Source of the DNA: Collinsella aerofaciens
GTDB taxonomy: Bacteria; Actinomycetota; Coriobacteriia; Coriobacteriales; Coriobacteriaceae
DNA length: 35,049 bases
Direction: 5' to 3'
Assembly: GCF_015546965.1 (NCBI RefSeq)
Contig: NZ_JADMUF010000016.1
Coordinates: 1-35,049, forward strand
Shown here: piece after piece, positions 32,645-35,049 of the stretch
Position numbering within the stretch: the stretch's first letter is position 1
Layout of the letters: each line of letters starts with the position of its first letter
Program-made: the position numbers and the translations under genes
The notes under the pieces: model-generated
What the model saw: only the letters and a program-made list of their open reading frames with translations
The model's database searches: none
What the model was told of the DNA's origin: nothing

Positions 32645-33493
32645 ATGCCAAGTTGGAACATTCATATCGCTCAAACGGAGCGCTTGCTGGCGCGTGCTGG
32701 TCTGCTTGCCGATAGCGTTCGTGACCGCAATGCCTTTTTGTTTGGCTGCGTGGTTCCGGACATTTTTGTGGGCTATATGGTTCCCGGTATCGCTGATCCC
32801 ATTCCGTATCGCATTACGCACTTTGCAAAGCCCGAGCCTATCCCTAAGCCTCGTGAGCATGAGTTCTGGGATACCTATGTGGCACCGTTGCTTAAAAGTT
32901 CGCCCACCGGTGCGCCAGCCGCGGCGACCTCGATTATCGAGGAGCGCGAGCGACTGAATCGCGTGCACTATCCCCAGCGCTACAGGGATGCTGAGCCGGT
33001 TGTCGGTCCCGGCGCTCGTGAGTTCTCGCTTGCGTCCGAGGACGTGGCGCAGTCGTTGCTCGATTTGACACTGGGTGTCTGGTCGCATCTGGTGGCCGAT
33101 ACCGTATGGAATACGCGCGTGAATCAGTACCTGCGGGCGCACGGCGGCAAGCCGTGCGAGGAGTTCCGCATTAAAAAGCAAGGCGACTTTGACTGGTTCG
33201 GCAAGACGCTCGGCATTGTTTCGATTCCGCGCGCGACCGATCGCCTGTATACTGCGGCGACGCGTTTTGGGCAGTATCCCATCCATAAGGAGTATGTGCT
33301 CAAGACCATCGGCGTTATGCACGAGATCGTGCGCGAAAACCCCGGTGAGCCCGACCATCCGCCATACCGCCTGCTGACTGAGGAGTTCTTCGACGCGACG
33401 TTTACCGAGGTGATCGAGCTGACCGAGGCGGGCTTTGCGGCTCGCGTTGTCGCTTCGGACGTCCCCGCAGTCCCTCTGATTGCCAGCTGTTAG
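32645..33493 (+). CDS. Zinc-dependent phospholipase C family protein
   Basis: The 282-residue protein starts at ATG 32645, with the GGGGG of the preceding in-frame codons acting as its ribosome site; an ATG at 32633 is an alternative. It has the zinc-dependent PLC pattern of metal ligands: His7 (NIHIA), Asp39 (VVPDIFVGY), His59 (RITHF) and His148/Asp152 (WSHLVADTVWN). No signal peptide is present, so unlike secreted bacterial PLCs it is likely cytoplasmic and its substrate is unknown. Its stop overlaps the stop of the convergent gene by 3-4 bases. Confidence 0.82.
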   Translation: MPSWNIHIAQTERLLARAGLLADSVRDRNAFLFGCVVPDIFVGYMVPGIADPIPYRITHFAKPEPIPKPREHEFWDTYVAPLLKSSPTGAPAAATSIIEERERLNRVHYPQRYRDAEPVVGPGAREFSLASEDVAQSLLDLTLGVWSHLVADTVWNTRVNQYLRAHGGKPCEEFRIKKQGDFDWFGKTLGIVSIPRATDRLYTAATRFGQYPIHKEYVLKTIGVMHEIVRENPGEPDHPPYRLLTEEFFDATFTEVIELTEAGFAARVVASDVPAVPLIASC

Positions 33494-34563
33494 CTGGTTG
33501 GCTTGACGGCGAGCAGCTCATCCCAATCGACCAATAGCTCCCGTCGAAGTGCGTCTTCGGCGGTGCGTTCCTGTTTGGTCTTTGGCGCGAAGGGCAGTCC
33601 CGCCTTTTTATGGATGAGTTCGGCGAGGTTGTTAAAGCTCTTCTTGTCTTTGATCTGTTCGTAGGTTATTTGGATGACATCGTAGCCCATGCTCGTGAGT
33701 GCGGTGGCGCGCTCGGCATCGGAGAGACTTGCGGCTTCGCTATCGTGGGCGGAACGGCCTTGGCATTCCAGGATGACGCCCATGCTGTCGGTGGCGCTCT
33801 CGATGAGGATGTCGGCGTAGCAGCAGGTTTTGTCGTGCAGCGAGCGCGCGGCTTCACTGAGTGGGATGCGCACGTTGTTTGCGATATGGACGCCTAGGCC
33901 GCCCTCGTCACGGGGGAGCGAGACGAGCATGGAGGTCTGAACTTCGAAGGGCGAGGCAGTCTGCCCCGTCATGCGCTCGGTTGCCCAGCGGAGCTGTTTG
34001 ACGCCGCGCAGGCCTGCGGCCTGCTTGGCGAATGCGGCGATATCCGCCGCGTTCAGGAGCGGTGTGCGCTTCCATAGGTTGGTGTCTTTGCCGCTGGCGT
34101 CGTTAACTCGTTCCCAGCCGCAGTTGGGAGGAATGAGCTTAAGCGAGATGGCTTCATCGAGTTGTTGCTGCGTTCGCCTGCAGGGCTTAAACACCGCAAA
34201 GGAGCCACACATCTCGTAACAGGCCATGAGCAACTGGTTACGTGAGACCTGCGTAGCAAGGTTGAGCAGCGTAAACTCAGGCGACGTGACATCAAATCTA
34301 TGCTCAGTCTGCCTAAACGACCCAGGAGGTGGCTCTTGGGTCAGGAGATGCGATTTAAACAGGCTTCGCGACCCGGATTGTGCCCGGGTGAATACAAGCC
34401 TGTGAAGCGGTGCGTGAAGCAGGTCTTTTACAACCGCATGACTTCTGAGGCCGCAACATCTGCGATCCATATTGCCAAGGCTAATGGCAGGGTAAAGACC
34501 CAGTATTTGCGGCGGGATGCGGTGATAGTTAAAAGCAGTTTGGCCGCATAGCGTCAGATCCAC
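33490..34563 (-). CDS. PD-(D/E)XK-like (DUF559/AbiEi-related) hypothetical protein
   Basis: This is a 357-residue protein starting at GTG 34563 with AGGAGGG four bases upstream. The C-terminal third has a plausible nuclease core: Glu207 (SPFEVQT), Asp251 (YADILIE), then Glu266-x-Gln268 (ILECQGRSAHDS), followed by a DVIQITYEQI strand as in DUF559/Vsr-like folds. The middle (SPEFTLLNLATQVSRNQLLMACYEMCGSF) resembles a family I have seen as multicopy orphans in Coriobacteriia. It shares its general architecture with the protein at 7707 but not obvious sequence identity. Activity is unproven. It may belong with the inverted repeat just upstream of it. Confidence 0.7.
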   Translation of the reverse strand: MDLTLCGQTAFNYHRIPPQILGLYPAISLGNMDRRCCGLRSHAVVKDLLHAPLHRLVFTRAQSGSRSLFKSHLLTQEPPPGSFRQTEHRFDVTSPEFTLLNLATQVSRNQLLMACYEMCGSFAVFKPCRRTQQQLDEAISLKLIPPNCGWERVNDASGKDTNLWKRTPLLNAADIAAFAKQAAGLRGVKQLRWATERMTGQTASPFEVQTSMLVSLPRDEGGLGVHIANNVRIPLSEAARSLHDKTCCYADILIESATDSMGVILECQGRSAHDSEAASLSDAERATALTSMGYDVIQITYEQIKDKKSFNNLAELIHKKAGLPFAPKTKQERTAEDALRRELLVDWDELLAVKPTS

Positions 34564-34617
34564 GATGCCCTCCTGGCTGAAAAGCGTGCCTATGGATTAA
34601 GGAGTGCCAGCGTCAAT

Positions 34618-34742
34618 TCGGAAGTATGCGGCAAAATCTGAACCCTGTAAGCAGACCTGGCTTTTGAGGCTAGTTTATCAGGCATTTTGTTGCGAAAAAA
34701 CGGGGTGTGCTCGGAGGTCTCAGAATTTGCCGCATACTTCCG
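34618..34742. repeat. Long inverted repeat upstream of the PD-(D/E)XK-like gene
   Basis: CGGAAGTATGCGGCAAA (34619-34635) plus ATCTGA is matched by an inverted copy, TCAGAATTTGCCGCATACTTCCG, at 34719-34741. Over 23 bases about 21 pair, with a loop of roughly 77 nt. The inner segment is less GC-rich. It lies within 60 bp of the gene start, so it could be an element end, operator or leader RNA. Confidence 0.75.
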
Positions 34743-34925
34743 AAAACGTGGCTGATCTTGACCTTGCTAAAACGATATAGCAGCTCTGCACGGGGTGTGG
34801 GTTTGCCGCCGGGCGAACACTTTTGGAGCCAGGAGTCCTAGTTCTGGGCCTTGAAGGGCGGATTTCGCGCTTTTGGTAAAGAAATGGGCGCGTGTTTTGC
34901 CGTGCCCCGGCTTTAGCGCACAGAA

Positions 34926-34960
34926 AAAGGGCCCGGAAGGCGAAGCCTTCCGGGCCCTTT
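34926..34960. terminator. Strong bidirectional terminator
   Basis: AAAGGGCCCGGAAGGC pairs perfectly with GCCTTCCGGGCCCTTT around a 3-nt loop (GAA), with A-run and T-run flanks. The transcript it serves on the plus strand is not identified in this window, so it may terminate a gene lying beyond the right edge on the minus strand. Confidence 0.85.
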
Positions 34961-34979
34961 GCAATTCAAGACTTTAGTC

Positions 34980-35033
34980 TGCTGGCCGCGCAGCGGCCAG
35001 CTTTAAACCACCCGCTACGCGGGTGGAGACAAA
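34980..35033. repeat. Twin palindromes at the right edge
   Basis: Two hairpins lie side by side: CTGGCCGCGCAGCGGCCAG (34981-34999) and CCACCCGCTACGCGGGTGG (35008-35026), followed by AGACAAACGGCTTT. Compact subterminal palindromes like these are typical of REP-like elements and of IS200/IS605-family ends. The element, if any, continues beyond the window. Confidence 0.5.
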
Positions 35034-35049
35034 CGGCTTTACAAAGCCA

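Larger units (their letters stand above)
34564..35049. other. Right-end gene-free region with repeats
   Basis: About 485 bp without a supported gene. It holds a long inverted repeat (34618-34742), GGGGTGTGCTCGGAGGTC (34702-34719) shared with the left edge of the window, a strong terminator (34926-34960) and two palindromes at the end. An open frame on the minus strand at 34767-34964 crosses the terminator and has no family resemblance. Confidence 0.6.

Noticed and set aside
34767-34964. Small minus-strand gene of 65 residues
   Set aside because: It includes the terminator stem, has no ribosome site that I can see and its translation has no recognisable pattern.

Overview
This window looks like chromosome of a GC-rich Coriobacteriia gut actinobacterium, most likely Collinsella. 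The basis is codon usage, the style of the two UTRA-type GntR regulators, a DUF4012 protein, the L-2-hydroxyacid dehydrogenase, the M32 and M16C peptidases, and intergenic repeats of a kind I associate with Collinsella. That assignment is from recognition, not from a search.

Layout. 1-4976: a GntR/UTRA regulator, RecQ helicase, a second GntR/UTRA regulator overlapping recQ by one base, and a FrlB-like SIS-domain sugar-phosphate deglycase/isomerase behind a pair of near-identical operator-like repeats. 5029-7223: an L-lactate/2-hydroxyisocaproate-type dehydrogenase (minus strand) divergent from a MetA-family homoserine acyltransferase whose position 111 is Glu, which predicts acetyl-CoA use. 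7224-10294: an accessory-flavoured stretch with an AbiEi-like/PD-(D/E)XK protein bracketed by two 117-bp direct repeats exactly 1400 bp apart, then 5-formyltetrahydrofolate cyclo-ligase and a HicA/HicB toxin-antitoxin pair with a readable promoter and operator. 10295-13339: a 1014-residue M16C metalloprotease.

13340-18109 is a second accessory island. It holds a third, inverted form of the same repeat family, an N-terminally truncated AlbA_2-type ATPase/regulator gene, a hypothetical gene, a COG3440-like HNH restriction endonuclease, a small zinc-ribbon protein and a DUF5710 zinc-finger protein. It is followed by tRNA-Val(GAC) with its own promoter and terminator.

18809-29608 is mostly core: an EamA/DMT permease, a membrane-anchored DUF4012 protein, glmM, a M32 carboxypeptidase, and a phenylalanine T-box leader controlling pheS-pheT. 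29769-32564 is an energy-coupling-factor metal transporter (M/N-Q-O). The promoter region carries GTGTTAC-N14-GTAACAC, a NikR-type palindrome, so I favour nickel over cobalt. The right end holds a zinc-dependent phospholipase C-like protein, a second PD-(D/E)XK-like protein, and about 485 bp without genes that contain a long inverted repeat, a terminator and two palindromes.

The most unusual signal is the repeat family built from a 20-bp box (consensus about ACGAGMGTGGATWTYYGGAC) with alternating 22 and 29-30 bp spacing. It occurs three times, each next to an accessory nuclease- or regulator-like gene, and ends in a large hairpin.
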